Source: Caldilineaceae bacterium
GTDB lineage: Bacteria > Chloroflexota > Anaerolineae > Caldilineales > Caldilineaceae
Assembly (NCBI GenBank): GCA_022827195.1
Contig: JAJDTL010000004.1
Coordinates: 372,001-436,000, forward strand
Length of the DNA stretch: 64,000 bases
Direction of reading: 5' to 3'
Numbering within the stretch: position 1 is the first letter of the stretch; each line of letters starts with the position of its first letter. Under the pieces are notes generated by a model, which saw only the letters and a program-made list of their open reading frames with translations, had not been told where the DNA came from and made no database searches. Positions 28,102 through 37,374 of the stretch are shown here, in pieces. A program made the translations under genes and the position numbers.

Positions 28102-28102
28102 T
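28073..28102 (+). promoter_or_regulatory. Possible promoter of the solute-binding protein operon
   Basis: A perfect TATAAT (28097-28102) overlaps the ribokinase stop codon, in an AT-rich patch. Eighteen bp upstream is TTGCAC (28073-28078), a weak -35 box. It would give a leader of about 290 nt before the binding-protein start at 28400. The gap itself (28102-28399) shows no gene. Confidence 0.35.
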
Positions 28103-28399
28103 ATTTTTGCAAAGCTGGTCTAGAACCATTCGACGCCGCCCTCAATTGCAGTGTACAAGGTTGCGGGCCCTGCCGTCTTGGATGGACGCCTAGCGCGATC
28201 AGCAACCCTTAGTTCAGCCCGTTACGGCAATCTGAAACGGATGCGATGACCGGCTCGAACAGACGGCCTGCACCGATGGCCGAAGAAAGAAAGGAGGTGG
28301 CCAGGAAAACAAAGACTGCATCGTTTGGCCCGAGTACCAGCGAAGAGTCGTTCTTTCGAACTCGTAGACTTCCCAACGACAGTGTCAAGGAGCAATGCG

Positions 28400-30121
28400 A
28401 TGAAGAACGGAAAGCTGAGTCGTCGAGATTTTTTGCGGGCAACAGCGATTGCAACGGGGGCAATGGCCGCCGCGGCCTGCGGTGCCCCCGAACCGGCTGC
28501 GCCCGAAGCTGTGAGCGAGGGCGCTGATACGACCGGGTCAGACTGTGACCAGGACTGGGTGTCGGGCTGGCCGCCGGCGCCGATCAAGTACGACCCGGTC
28601 GTGGAAGTTTCCGTGCCCTTTAATGCCTGGCCCACCTTTGCGCCGGGCTACGATGCCACCAACAACCCCTACTACAACTGGTATTTGGAAGAGATGGGGA
28701 TCAAGTTCAACATCCACTGGATGGCGGACGGCGAGCTGCGTCAGCAGAAGCTGCAGGCCGACATCGCCGCCGGTACGATGCCCGACATGATCAACCTTCA
28801 GGACCCACTCTTCAACCAGCTGATCGACGAGGGCGCGCTGAAAGAGATCAAGGATATCTGGGAGGCCACCGCTTCGCCGCTTTCACTCGAGGTCCACCGC
28901 TATCCGGAAGGAAAGAACTGGATTCACTGCTTCCGCAACAACCGCCAGGAGCTGTATGGCCTCGACCTCGGAATCACGGACAAGGTCTTCTGCACAATCA
29001 GCTGGATCCGCAACGACTGGCTGGAACAGTTGGACATGCCCATGCCCGACAGCGTCGAAGGCTGGGACAAGACCCTGCACGCCTTCAACGAAGCGGGGCT
29101 TTGCGCCTACGGCATCACGGCACAGAAGAGCCTCTTCTCCTGGGCGCATGACTTCACCAAGATCTTTGGCGCCTACCGCGTGATGCCGGGTCTGTGGCGC
29201 GACTACGGTGACGGCAAACTGGTCTACGACAGCCTGACCGACACAAACAAGGAAGTGCTGGAGCTCCTCAACGGCTGGTACAGCGACGGTCTTATGGACC
29301 CCGATTTTCATACGCTGGACTGGGCGTCAGGGTTGAACACGGCCGCCGACGGCAATGCCGGCATCGTCACGATGCCGATGTGGGGCACGTCGCGCATCGT
29401 CGAGATCGAAAAGAAGGTGCAGGGTGAGTTTAAAACCATGCCACTGCCTACCGGCCCAACCGGAGAGATGGGGCGCCGCTGGACCAGCCCCGTCTTCCAC
29501 GCCTGGGTCTTCCGCCACGACCTGGAGGACATCAAGGTCGAAGCCCTGATCCAGCAGCTGAACCACCAACGGGAGCTGCACGTCAACGGGCCCACAAAGC
29601 ATAATGCCTACGGACCGCTAGACGACATGGGCAACGACGGCCTCTTCCAGGAAGGCTACGATTGGGAATGGGACGAGAACTGCGAGATCTCGCTGCTCGA
29701 GTACCAGACCGGCACCTCGTTCAGAGACGTCGGCTTCCATCACGCCACCTATCCCGGCTACCAGCGCCACGCCGACCTCAACAGGCAAAGACTGCGCAAG
29801 ATGGACCCCTCGGAACTGTCCAAGGTCGAGAAGTACTTCATTCGCGACCCAGGGCTGGCGCGGCAGGAGGTAGCCTACGCGCAGCTGTTCGACGAAGCCG
29901 AGTACGAGATCGAGAACGAGTTCCTCGGTGTCAACACGCCGCGAATGAACGAGCTGCTTCCCAATTTGCAGAAAGTGGAGGACGAGTTCTATCTCTCGAT
30001 CGTTCTCGGTTTGAAGCCCCTCGACGCATTTGAAGAGTACGTCAGCAAATGGCACGAGCTCGGCGGCCATGAAGTTGCCGAAGACGTCAACGCCTGGTAC
30101 GAGTCCTACAAGGCTTCCTAA
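28400..30121 (+). CDS. ABC transporter extracellular solute-binding lipoprotein
   Basis: This carbohydrate-type substrate-binding lipoprotein, 573 residues, would deliver ligand to the permeases just downstream. The N-terminus combines a twin-arginine motif (SRRDFLRA) with a lipobox ending in Cys27 (AAAACGAP), so it is predicted to be exported folded and lipid-anchored. The mature protein shows binding-protein features such as ADIAAGTMPDMINLQDPLFN and aromatic-rich ligand-pocket segments, and it is long, like LplA/YtcQ-type receptors of complex-sugar importers. ATG 28400 is preceded by AAGGAG at 9 bp; the frame upstream to 28325 is not signal-like. A 199 bp gap with a hairpin separates it from the first permease. 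Confidence 0.93.
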   Translation: MKNGKLSRRDFLRATAIATGAMAAAACGAPEPAAPEAVSEGADTTGSDCDQDWVSGWPPAPIKYDPVVEVSVPFNAWPTFAPGYDATNNPYYNWYLEEMGIKFNIHWMADGELRQQKLQADIAAGTMPDMINLQDPLFNQLIDEGALKEIKDIWEATASPLSLEVHRYPEGKNWIHCFRNNRQELYGLDLGITDKVFCTISWIRNDWLEQLDMPMPDSVEGWDKTLHAFNEAGLCAYGITAQKSLFSWAHDFTKIFGAYRVMPGLWRDYGDGKLVYDSLTDTNKEVLELLNGWYSDGLMDPDFHTLDWASGLNTAADGNAGIVTMPMWGTSRIVEIEKKVQGEFKTMPLPTGPTGEMGRRWTSPVFHAWVFRHDLEDIKVEALIQQLNHQRELHVNGPTKHNAYGPLDDMGNDGLFQEGYDWEWDENCEISLLEYQTGTSFRDVGFHHATYPGYQRHADLNRQRLRKMDPSELSKVEKYFIRDPGLARQEVAYAQLFDEAEYEIENEFLGVNTPRMNELLPNLQKVEDEFYLSIVLGLKPLDAFEEYVSKWHELGGHEVAEDVNAWYESYKAS

Positions 30122-30229
30122 GAGTCTGGCCGGCCGTCGCGCGGTTTCGCATATCAGGCGGAGCCGCCGCGTCGGCCGACCGCTCCTGCCCCGACTTTGG
30201 ACCGCTGGGACCGTGAGTCGGCGCCAATC

Positions 30230-30265
30230 GGGGGAGGTGGGTTCACCCCGGAGTTCACCTCCCCC
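30230..30265 (+). promoter_or_regulatory. Intercistronic hairpin between binding-protein and permease genes
   Basis: GGGGGAGGTG (30230-30239) pairs with CACCTCCCCC (30256-30265) across a 16-nt loop. No U-run follows, so it is better read as an mRNA-stabilising or attenuating element that lets the binding protein be made in excess over the permeases. A similar GGGGGAGG/CCTCCCCC core follows two binding-protein genes near 54-56 kb. Confidence 0.5.
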
Positions 30266-30320
30266 CGCTAATGTCATGCAGTTAGTTGACCGGGTGGACA
30301 AGCGAAAGTGACGGGCCAAT

Positions 30321-31295
30321 ATGGCTGTAGAGAGTTCTCTTACCGGGCCAACACCCGGCTCCGTTGCACTCTCAGAAGGGTTCACGGAACAGAAACCCCC
30401 CTTTAGAGTGGTTTGGCGGCAGCACTGGATGATCTACGCCATGCTCGCGCCCGCCGCCATTCTTCTCATCCTGTTTCACCTCTACCCTCTTTGGGGGCTC
30501 TCTATCGCCTTTGTCAAATATAGCGCGTTCAAAGGCGTGATGGGCTCACCTTTCGTCGGACTCGAAAACTTCCGCCGCTTCTTCGAGGGACCGGACGCCT
30601 TCAATGTCATCCGCAATACCCTGGGCATCGCCCTGGGGAAGATCGTCCTGGGACAGATTGTAGCGCTGACCTTTGCGCTGACCATCAACGAAGTTCGAAA
30701 CGCCCTTTTCAAGCGGGTCGCGCAGACGACGACCACCTTGCCCCATTTTCTGTCCTGGGTGCTGATCGGCGGCGTCATGGTTGAAATCCTCAACCGGTCC
30801 GGCATCGTAAATCGGGCCATCGAGTCGCTTGGCTTCAACACCATCAGCTTTCTCGGAGACCCCAGGATATTTCCCTACACCATGATCGGGCTGGAGACGT
30901 GGAAGGAGTTTGGCTGGGGCGCGGTCATCTATCTGGCCGCGCTGACCGGCATCAACCCCGAAACCTATGAGGCGGCCGCGGTCGACGGCGCCGGCCGCTG
31001 GGCGCGGCTCAGACATGTGAGCATCCCCGGCATAGCCCCTATCATTGCGCTGCTCGCCTGCCTCAGCCTCGGTTACGTCCTCAACGCCGGCTTCGAGCAG
31101 ATCCTGGTCTTTATCAACCCCATCGTGTTTTCAACCGGCGACATTCTCGACACCTACGTCTACCGCGTCGGCCTGCTGACAGGCGAATTCAGCCTGGGGA
31201 CGGCCGTCGGCATGTTCAGGTCCGTCGTCGGTTTCATCCTTGTCTGGCTGTCCTATTGGCTGGCGGATAGGTACGCGAACTATCGCATCTTCTAG
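30321..31295 (+). CDS. ABC sugar transporter permease (LplB/YteP type)
   Basis: This inner-membrane permease subunit, 324 residues, has six hydrophobic helices after a 35-residue cytoplasmic N-terminus. The first helix is MIYAMLAPAAILLILFHLYP, followed by the characteristic WGLSIAFVKYSAFKG loop of complex-sugar importers. The cytoplasmic EAA loop that docks the ATPase is EAAAVDGAGRWARLRHVSIP, which matches the EAAxxDGA consensus. It pairs with the next permease; the ATPase is not in this locus. It begins 199 bp after the binding-protein gene and ends 74 bp before the second permease. Confidence 0.94.
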   Translation: MAVESSLTGPTPGSVALSEGFTEQKPPFRVVWRQHWMIYAMLAPAAILLILFHLYPLWGLSIAFVKYSAFKGVMGSPFVGLENFRRFFEGPDAFNVIRNTLGIALGKIVLGQIVALTFALTINEVRNALFKRVAQTTTTLPHFLSWVLIGGVMVEILNRSGIVNRAIESLGFNTISFLGDPRIFPYTMIGLETWKEFGWGAVIYLAALTGINPETYEAAAVDGAGRWARLRHVSIPGIAPIIALLACLSLGYVLNAGFEQILVFINPIVFSTGDILDTYVYRVGLLTGEFSLGTAVGMFRSVVGFILVWLSYWLADRYANYRIF

Positions 31296-31369
31296 CGCGC
31301 CACGGTCCTGTTCCGATTTCCCAGTGACCGTTTGCGCGCGTTGGTTAAGGCTTTTCGGGAGGGAAGGCG

Positions 31370-32275
31370 ATGGTTGAGGAGCGCAGCATAGGCGATTTCA
31401 TCGCCAACGTCATCATCTGGACCGTCACGGTACTGCTCGTTTTGGCGTGCATTCTTCCTTTTGTCGCTGTGATCGCCAAGTCGTTCAGCAGCGCGCATGC
31501 GGTCACGACCAATCAGGTGGGGCTCTGGCCCATCGGCTTCAACATTGACAACTACGCCTTCCTCATGCGGGAGAAGTCCTTCCTCGGTGCCTTCGGCATC
31601 TCGGTCGCCCGCGTCACGGTCGGCGTTGTCCTCAATCTGGCGGTCATCGCCCTCACCGCCTACCCCCTGTCGCAGGACCATCTGCACATACCCGGACGCA
31701 CCGTTTTTAAGATTGTCATGGTATTTGGCCTCCTGTTTCACGGCGGCCTGATCCCCACCTACCTGGCCTACAAGAGCCTCGGACTGCTCGACCACTTTGC
31801 CGTGCTCGTCCTGCCGGTCGCCCTAAATATATTCTTCGCCATCCTCATCATCAACTTCTTCCGCGGCATTCCCAGGGAACTATCTGAATCGGCCCTCATG
31901 GACGGTGCCAATCATATCCAGGTCCTGGGCCGCATCTTTCTGCCCCTTTCGCTCCCTTCGATGGCGACCGTCGGCCTCTTCGCCGCCGTCACCCACTGGA
32001 ACTCCTGGTTCGACGGCATCATCTACCTCAGGCATGCAGATCAGTGGCCGCTCCAGAGCTACCTCTACAACCAGGTGACACAGCAGAGGCTGCAGGGCAC
32101 GCTGATGAGCTCGCTCTTCCACGGAAAGGACGACCTCACCTTTCTTAAGGATGCAACCCCGGAAGCCCTTGCCGCTGCAATGGTCATGATCGGGTCGGTC
32201 CCGATCATGCTCGTCTACCCGTTTGTACAACGCTACTTCATCAGGGGCCTGACACTAGGAGCGGTCAAAGGCTGA
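31370..32275 (+). CDS. ABC sugar transporter permease (LplC/YtcP type)
   Basis: This second permease of the complex-sugar importer has 301 residues and six hydrophobic helices. NVIIWTVTVLLVLACILPFV is helix 1. The ATPase-docking EAA loop reads ELSESALMDGANHIQVLGRI, and TLGAVKG is the typical C-terminal end of this subfamily. GLIPTYLAYKSLGLLDHF matches the usual periplasmic gate region. The start follows a GGGAGGGAAGGCG stretch. It lies just upstream of two glycosidase-like genes, linking transport to glycan processing. Confidence 0.94.
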   Translation: MVEERSIGDFIANVIIWTVTVLLVLACILPFVAVIAKSFSSAHAVTTNQVGLWPIGFNIDNYAFLMREKSFLGAFGISVARVTVGVVLNLAVIALTAYPLSQDHLHIPGRTVFKIVMVFGLLFHGGLIPTYLAYKSLGLLDHFAVLVLPVALNIFFAILIINFFRGIPRELSESALMDGANHIQVLGRIFLPLSLPSMATVGLFAAVTHWNSWFDGIIYLRHADQWPLQSYLYNQVTQQRLQGTLMSSLFHGKDDLTFLKDATPEALAAAMVMIGSVPIMLVYPFVQRYFIRGLTLGAVKG

Positions 32276-32487
32276 CGCAGGCACCATGTGCCGCCGCGTC
32301 TCGATACAAAGCCCATCTCCAATTCTCGTCTACTGGACTACGCGAAGGCAGTGAGCTTGCCAGCTGGGCCTGGCCCTCCACCCGTCTCCGTACCGATTTG
32401 AGACTGTTCATTCCCGCCAGGTAAAGGGACTGCCCCGCCGGCGGCGAGCAAGGAGTTCGCCGCCAAATCTTCACAGGAGAAATGCGG

Positions 32488-34053
32488 ATGACCGATGCAT
32501 TGCAGAAGTCGCTGCAGTTGGGCGGCCGCCATCTCCTCGGCTGGCTCAACCCGGACCGGGACTACCTGCCCACCGGCAGCTGGTGCATCACCCATGACCT
32601 CGCCAGATTGTGGGACGCCCTCCTGCGCCTCGAAGACGCGACCGGATTCGTCATCCCCGCCCACCTCGAAGGCGCGATGCTCAAAAACCTGCACTGGCTC
32701 TGCGACAATCCCGACGGGTTGCTCTTTGTACCCCCCGGCCTGGACTGGCAGCCTCCCAAATTCGAGTTGCACACGCTGCGCGAGGGCATCTTGACCTTCA
32801 ACGCCCTCGCCCGGTTCAGGAACAGCCGCTGGGCGCGAGAAGCGGGCCACCGCTACCTGCAAACCATACACCGCTGCCTGGCGCCGGACGGCGGCTGGGA
32901 TGTCCTCAAGTTCGACTATGCCAGGCACTTCGACGTCGCCGAGGGTCAGTCGCTTGACGAAGTATACACTCACGCCAATGGGCCCGACCTTACCGTCTCC
33001 CACGGCCGCTCGATCGAGGCCCTGGTCTGGTACTACAAGACCACGGGCGACCAGCTCGCTTTGGAACTGGCCGAGCGGCTCGCGCGACATCACCTTGCCC
33101 ATGCAACCACTCCCGATGGATCAGTCCCCGCAGCGATTGAGGACGAGGACAATCAGGGCGACCGCCAGTCCTACCTCTACACCATGTGCGGACTGTTTCA
33201 GTTCGGGCTGTTGACGCACCAGTGCGACTATACCGATGCCGTTCTCCGCACGTACCGGAAAGCGATACCCGGTCTCGTCAACGAGTGCGGCTGGGTTGCC
33301 CACGACCTGGGTCAAGACCGGTTCCAGGACGAAACAGGCAATCCGCTCGCCAACACCGAGTCGACCGGCGCGGCCGCGCGGCTGGCGTTGTGGCTTGCCC
33401 TCCATACCGGCCATACCGAGTACTTTGATGACGTGGAACGGCTCGTGCGGGCCCGCCTCTTCCCTGGCCAGACCACCGAGGCTGACCTGCCGGGCATTCC
33501 GGACAAGGAAGTTGCCGCCAGGCAACTGGGGGGATGGGGCGCAAACCGGTTTCCCCATGCCGGCAAGGGTTACAATCCCAGCGGCACAGCCGAAATCGTG
33601 CATACGTTAGCAGCCGTCTACCGGCATGTCAGCGCGCGCACCCCCGCGGGGCTCTTCGTCTACATGCACTTCGACTACGCCGACGCTAATCTCGATATCA
33701 CCTGTAGCAGGCACAGAGACGCGGCCAAAATCACCGTCCGTCCCCGCGTGGAGGACAATCTCCTGCTGCGCGTGCCCGGCTGGGCCTCGCGCAGTTCATT
33801 GCGAATCACGCTGGACGGGGGCCCGGTCCCACTGCGCATGATTGGCCCATTTGCCTTCCTTCCCAAAGAGATGCTGCTTGTAGGCAAGGAGGTCGCCTTG
33901 GGCTATGATCTGCCCGTTCGCCGGACCGCGGAGGTGATGCCGCGCGGCGACCGTTATCAGTTCGCCTGGCGCGGCGACGAGATTACGGGAGTCTATCCTA
34001 ACAAATGGCCGCTGCCGTTCTATCCCACCCTGGAGGACCCTGACCATGTTTGA
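32488..34053 (+). CDS. Glycosidase-like (alpha/alpha)-barrel protein with GH127-like C-terminal domain
   Basis: The first 370 residues are Trp/His-rich with repeated helical hairpins typical of (alpha/alpha)6-barrel glycosidases: YLPTGSWCITHDLARLWDAL, YLQTIHRCLAPDGGWDVLKF, SIEALVWYYKTTGDQ and STGAAARLALWLALHTGHTE. The last 110 residues look like the beta-sandwich that follows the barrel in GH127 (beta-L-arabinofuranosidase family): DITVRP-like strands, then LLLRVPGWASRSSLRITLDG. I see no confident match for the GH127 Cys/Glu zinc site, so catalysis is uncertain. ATG 32488 is 9 bp after AGGAG; an ATG two codons earlier is possible. The end overlaps the next gene by 8 bp, showing coupling. No signal peptide: it acts in the cytoplasm on imported glycan. 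Confidence 0.7.
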   Translation: MTDALQKSLQLGGRHLLGWLNPDRDYLPTGSWCITHDLARLWDALLRLEDATGFVIPAHLEGAMLKNLHWLCDNPDGLLFVPPGLDWQPPKFELHTLREGILTFNALARFRNSRWAREAGHRYLQTIHRCLAPDGGWDVLKFDYARHFDVAEGQSLDEVYTHANGPDLTVSHGRSIEALVWYYKTTGDQLALELAERLARHHLAHATTPDGSVPAAIEDEDNQGDRQSYLYTMCGLFQFGLLTHQCDYTDAVLRTYRKAIPGLVNECGWVAHDLGQDRFQDETGNPLANTESTGAAARLALWLALHTGHTEYFDDVERLVRARLFPGQTTEADLPGIPDKEVAARQLGGWGANRFPHAGKGYNPSGTAEIVHTLAAVYRHVSARTPAGLFVYMHFDYADANLDITCSRHRDAAKITVRPRVEDNLLLRVPGWASRSSLRITLDGGPVPLRMIGPFAFLPKEMLLVGKEVALGYDLPVRRTAEVMPRGDRYQFAWRGDEITGVYPNKWPLPFYPTLEDPDHV

Positions 34054-36604
34054 TGTCGACTACCGCGCCCTGATCAGTCGCGCAGACCTCTTTTACGAGC
34101 GGCATGTTGAGCATCCCGTCCAGGGGCAACCGATCGGCAACGGACGCACAGGCACGATGGTGTGGACGACACCGGGCGCCATTCACTTCCAGATCAACCG
34201 CAGCGACCTGTTCTCGGTCAACAAACATCACGCCGGCGACTACGCCGACCCAGCCGACTACTGCAGCGCCTGCGCTCAGGTGACGCTGGAAGTCGGCGGC
34301 ACTCCTTTCGCCGATGGCGCGCCGGACTTCAGCCAGCGTCTTTCGCTCCACGACGCCGAATGTACGGTCCGCGGCGGCGGGGTAATCGCCCGTTGCTTTG
34401 TGGCGGCAACCGCCGACCTCTCGCAGCCGGCAGATCTATTCGTAGTCGAAATCGATGATGAGCGAGCCGACCCGCAACCGCTGCGCGCGACCCTGTCGAT
34501 GTGGCGCGCACCGGAGGTGCGTACCGGCAATCACCTGGCGGCCTACACCTTCGCCGAGCATTCCCCGAATGCCGAAGAAGAAGGCGGCGATCGCGTGACG
34601 CTGTCACAGCAGTTTACCGAGGGCGGCCACTACTGCGCGTCGGCAGTAACTATGGGCGGAGACGGGGCCAGTCTGGATGCAGCCGTTTCCGCCCCGGGCC
34701 GGCGTACGCTGCTCCTGCCGCCCGCATCCGGCAGGAGCACCCTGCTCCTTTCGTCGGCAGTCTCCTGGTCGAGCGATGAGGACGTCGACCACATGGCGCT
34801 GGAAAAAGTCGATGCGGCCCTGACAGAAGGCGTGCGGTCTCTGCACTCGAACCATCTTGCCTGGTGGAAGGGCTTCTGGGAGCGCACCTTTGTGCATCTG
34901 CACAGCGAAGACGGCCTGGCCGATTTCATGGAACGCGTCCGAACCTTGCATCTCTACTACATGGCCAGCAGCTCGCGCGGGTCGTTCCCTCCCAAGTGGA
35001 ACGGCTCAATCTTCACCACCGACGGTGACAAGAGGAACTGGGGCGCACAGTTCTGGGTCTGGACCATGGAAATGCACTACTACGCGCTCATGGCCGCCGA
35101 CGCCGACGACCTGTGCGAGCCGTTCTTCCGCATGTACGCCAACCAGCTGGACGCCTGCCGCACGGCCGCGGCGCAGCGCTGGGGCGTCGCCGGCGCCTTC
35201 TATCCCGAAACGACGCCGTTTGACGGGCCGGTCGAGCTGCCCGATGCCCTCGCAGAGGAGTTCCGGGCCGTGTTCCTGGGCCACCGGCCCGCCGAGGCGC
35301 TGTCAACGCGGCTGCGCGAGCTGTGCAGCTACGAACACCACCTGCTAACACAGCTTTACCCTCTTCAAGGGCGTACCGACTCCCGCGTCTGCTGGATCAG
35401 CCACCTGGCCACGACCGCCTGCGAGCTCGCGTTACAGGCCTGGTGGCGCTATCGCTTCAGCGGCGATGTTGACTGGCTCCACACAACGGCATACCCGCTG
35501 CTGCGCGGCACTGTCGAATTCTATCGCGGCCTGGCGGTGCGCGGCGAAGACGGCAGCCTGCACCTCCATGGGCTGAATCAGCACGAGGACTTCTGGGGCG
35601 TTGACGATGGCATCTGGGACCTGGCCGCGATTCGCGGTGCGGCCCCGATTGCGATTGCCGCGGCTGAATTGCTCGATACGGACGCCGACCTGCGGCAGGC
35701 CTGGCGGGAGATGCTGGACGACCTGACGCCCTACCCGATGGGGGACGATCCGCAGGCACAGGCGCTTACCGGTGGCGTGCTGGCAGAAGATCTCTGGGCC
35801 GCCGCACGGGTGGGTCTTGTGGACGGCCAGCAAAACCCGGAAGACGTCTGGCTGGCGCCCGTCTTCCCCTTCGAAGATTGGACCCTGGAAACCCGGCAGC
35901 CGGCGACCGACGCAATTGTCCAGAACCTGCTCGACCTGGCGCCGCGCATGAACTCAATCCTGCGCGGGGATGACTGCAACACCGCCATCCGCACGCCCAT
36001 AGTCGCGGTGCGCGCCGGGCGCGGAGACGAACTGCCGGCCATCCTCGCGGCCTACTACGCCGCCTTCGGCGCGCTGGAGAACGGTTGGAGCCTCTTCGAG
36101 GGACACGGAGAGATTGAAAACCAGGCCCACTCCATCGAACCGCTCGGCTGCATTAGTTTCCTCTTGCAGGAAGGCCTTCTGCAAGGAGTCTCCCCGCGGC
36201 CCGGCCAGCCCGAAATCATCAGCCTCTTCCCGGCCTGGCCCACGGAGTGGGACGCCTCTTTCCGGCTGCTCACTCGCGGCGGCTTTCTAGTCAGTTCCGC
36301 CATGCGAAAGGGCGAAGTTGAGTCGGTCGAGATCGAGTCCCGCCGCGGCGAAACGTGCCGCCTGCGCAACCCCTGGGGAACGAACTGCACACTGATCGAG
36401 AACGGAGCGCCCGAGCGGGAGCTGGACGGCGACATCCTCCAATTCGCTACCGTCGCGGGCGGCCTCTACCGCCTCTTTCCCGCGGGCAGAACGGAGCCCG
36501 CGCCTGTCCGCATCGCGCCGCCGGCGGCCCCATCGCCGGCAGTGTACCAGGTCAATCTGCCCAACGGAGCCGCCGTGCAAGGCGTCCTCGGCCGCGGCCG
36601 GTAA
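34046..36604 (+). CDS. GH95-like glycoside hydrolase
   Basis: GH95 enzymes include alpha-1,2-L-fucosidases and alpha-L-galactosidases. At 852 residues this protein has the right size and order: an N-terminal beta-sandwich beginning near GQPIGNGRTGTMVWTTPGAI and QINRSDLFS, then a helical region starting near residue 290, and a C-terminal beta-domain with GGFLVSSAMRKGEVESVEIE. In the barrel, HLYYMASSSRGSFPPKWNG and HGEIENQAHSIEPLGCISF are recognisable, but the usual catalytic Asn/Asp pair could not be placed with certainty. There is no signal peptide, so it is probably cytoplasmic and acts after import. It overlaps the preceding gene by 8 bp. Substrate inference (fucose/rhamnose-type residues) draws on the neighbouring rhaM. 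Confidence 0.72.
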   Translation: MFDVDYRALISRADLFYERHVEHPVQGQPIGNGRTGTMVWTTPGAIHFQINRSDLFSVNKHHAGDYADPADYCSACAQVTLEVGGTPFADGAPDFSQRLSLHDAECTVRGGGVIARCFVAATADLSQPADLFVVEIDDERADPQPLRATLSMWRAPEVRTGNHLAAYTFAEHSPNAEEEGGDRVTLSQQFTEGGHYCASAVTMGGDGASLDAAVSAPGRRTLLLPPASGRSTLLLSSAVSWSSDEDVDHMALEKVDAALTEGVRSLHSNHLAWWKGFWERTFVHLHSEDGLADFMERVRTLHLYYMASSSRGSFPPKWNGSIFTTDGDKRNWGAQFWVWTMEMHYYALMAADADDLCEPFFRMYANQLDACRTAAAQRWGVAGAFYPETTPFDGPVELPDALAEEFRAVFLGHRPAEALSTRLRELCSYEHHLLTQLYPLQGRTDSRVCWISHLATTACELALQAWWRYRFSGDVDWLHTTAYPLLRGTVEFYRGLAVRGEDGSLHLHGLNQHEDFWGVDDGIWDLAAIRGAAPIAIAAAELLDTDADLRQAWREMLDDLTPYPMGDDPQAQALTGGVLAEDLWAAARVGLVDGQQNPEDVWLAPVFPFEDWTLETRQPATDAIVQNLLDLAPRMNSILRGDDCNTAIRTPIVAVRAGRGDELPAILAAYYAAFGALENGWSLFEGHGEIENQAHSIEPLGCISFLLQEGLLQGVSPRPGQPEIISLFPAWPTEWDASFRLLTRGGFLVSSAMRKGEVESVEIESRRGETCRLRNPWGTNCTLIENGAPERELDGDILQFATVAGGLYRLFPAGRTEPAPVRIAPPAAPSPAVYQVNLPNGAAVQGVLGRGR

Positions 36605-36641
36605 CCGACGCGCGTGCCAACGTCTCCTTAAGAGCGGCTGC

Positions 36642-36956
36642 TCAGTCTATGTGGAAGACCTGGCGCAGGTCTGTGGCAATTGGACTGTTGTCCGGGTTGG
36701 ACGGCATAATGTCGCGCATGTAAGCCCACCACTCTTTGCAGACCTCTTCGTCCGCGATACTGGCCCACCGCGCCTCGTCCTCGATCTCTGCATACGCGAA
36801 AAGCGTGTGCGTGTCGGCGTCGAGAAAAATCGAGTAGTTGCTGACCCCGTGCGCGTTAAGAACCGACTCAAGCTCAGGCCAAATTGGGCTATGGCGCCTC
36901 TCGTACTCCTCGTGCTGGTCGGGGTTGACCGACATGACAAACGCTTTGCGGATCAC
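36642..36956 (-). CDS. rhaM: L-rhamnose mutarotase
   Basis: RhaM interconverts alpha- and beta-L-rhamnose, feeding the isomerase pathway in the cytoplasm. The GTG at 36954-36956, preceded by GGGAGG at 6 bp, gives 104 residues, the standard RhaM length; longer frames from 37034 add unrelated sequence. Family features: [76 protein letters not shown] and the terminal QVFHID. The catalytic His and Tyr positions and the paired Trp of the active site are present. It is convergent with the glycosidase operon, 37 bp from its end, suggesting the locus handles a deoxyhexose-containing glycan. The rest of the rhamnose pathway is not in the window. Confidence 0.93.
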   Translation of the reverse strand: MIRKAFVMSVNPDQHEEYERRHSPIWPELESVLNAHGVSNYSIFLDADTHTLFAYAEIEDEARWASIADEEVCKEWWAYMRDIMPSNPDNSPIATDLRQVFHID

Positions 36957-37374
36957 GCAAGCCTCCCTTTCTGTGGCTTCGGCGTTGGTAAGCCCCAAAG
37001 CCAGTAGATCTTCTGCCCCTGCAATCTGATCCAAGTCCTCTCGAGACGCAAAGGCAACCTGCCAAAAATCTTAGACGCCCCGGACTGCTCCGTCAAGTTC
37101 CGACGCCTTGCACGGGCTGCACGTTCCGCGCCGGCCGCCCTGCCATGCAGCCATGCATTGTCGGCAATTCCCCCAAGATTCGACTGCTCTTGGCGCGGCA
37201 TTGTGGAACATTTGCACCCGTCAAACTGTCTGAAGCATGTAAGGAAAGACAGTCCGCTCGCATTCATACGATCTTTCATCGGTCTGTCAGCGCCCGCCCG
37301 GCTGGAATGAGCGCCACGCAGGCGAACTCCTACCGGCGCACGCCCCTTACGCTAACAGTTCTCACAAGCCCTCG
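36957..37374. other. Intergenic region upstream of deacetylase pair
   Basis: This 418 bp divergent gap lies between rhaM and the first DUF3298-NodB gene. I see no gene, clear promoter, repeat or terminator; short frames lack any family signature. Confidence 0.4.

Noticed and set aside
28246..28527. Small plus-strand gene with an internal GGAGG upstream of the binding protein
   Set aside because: It overlaps the twin-arginine signal of the real gene in another frame and contains no recognisable domain.
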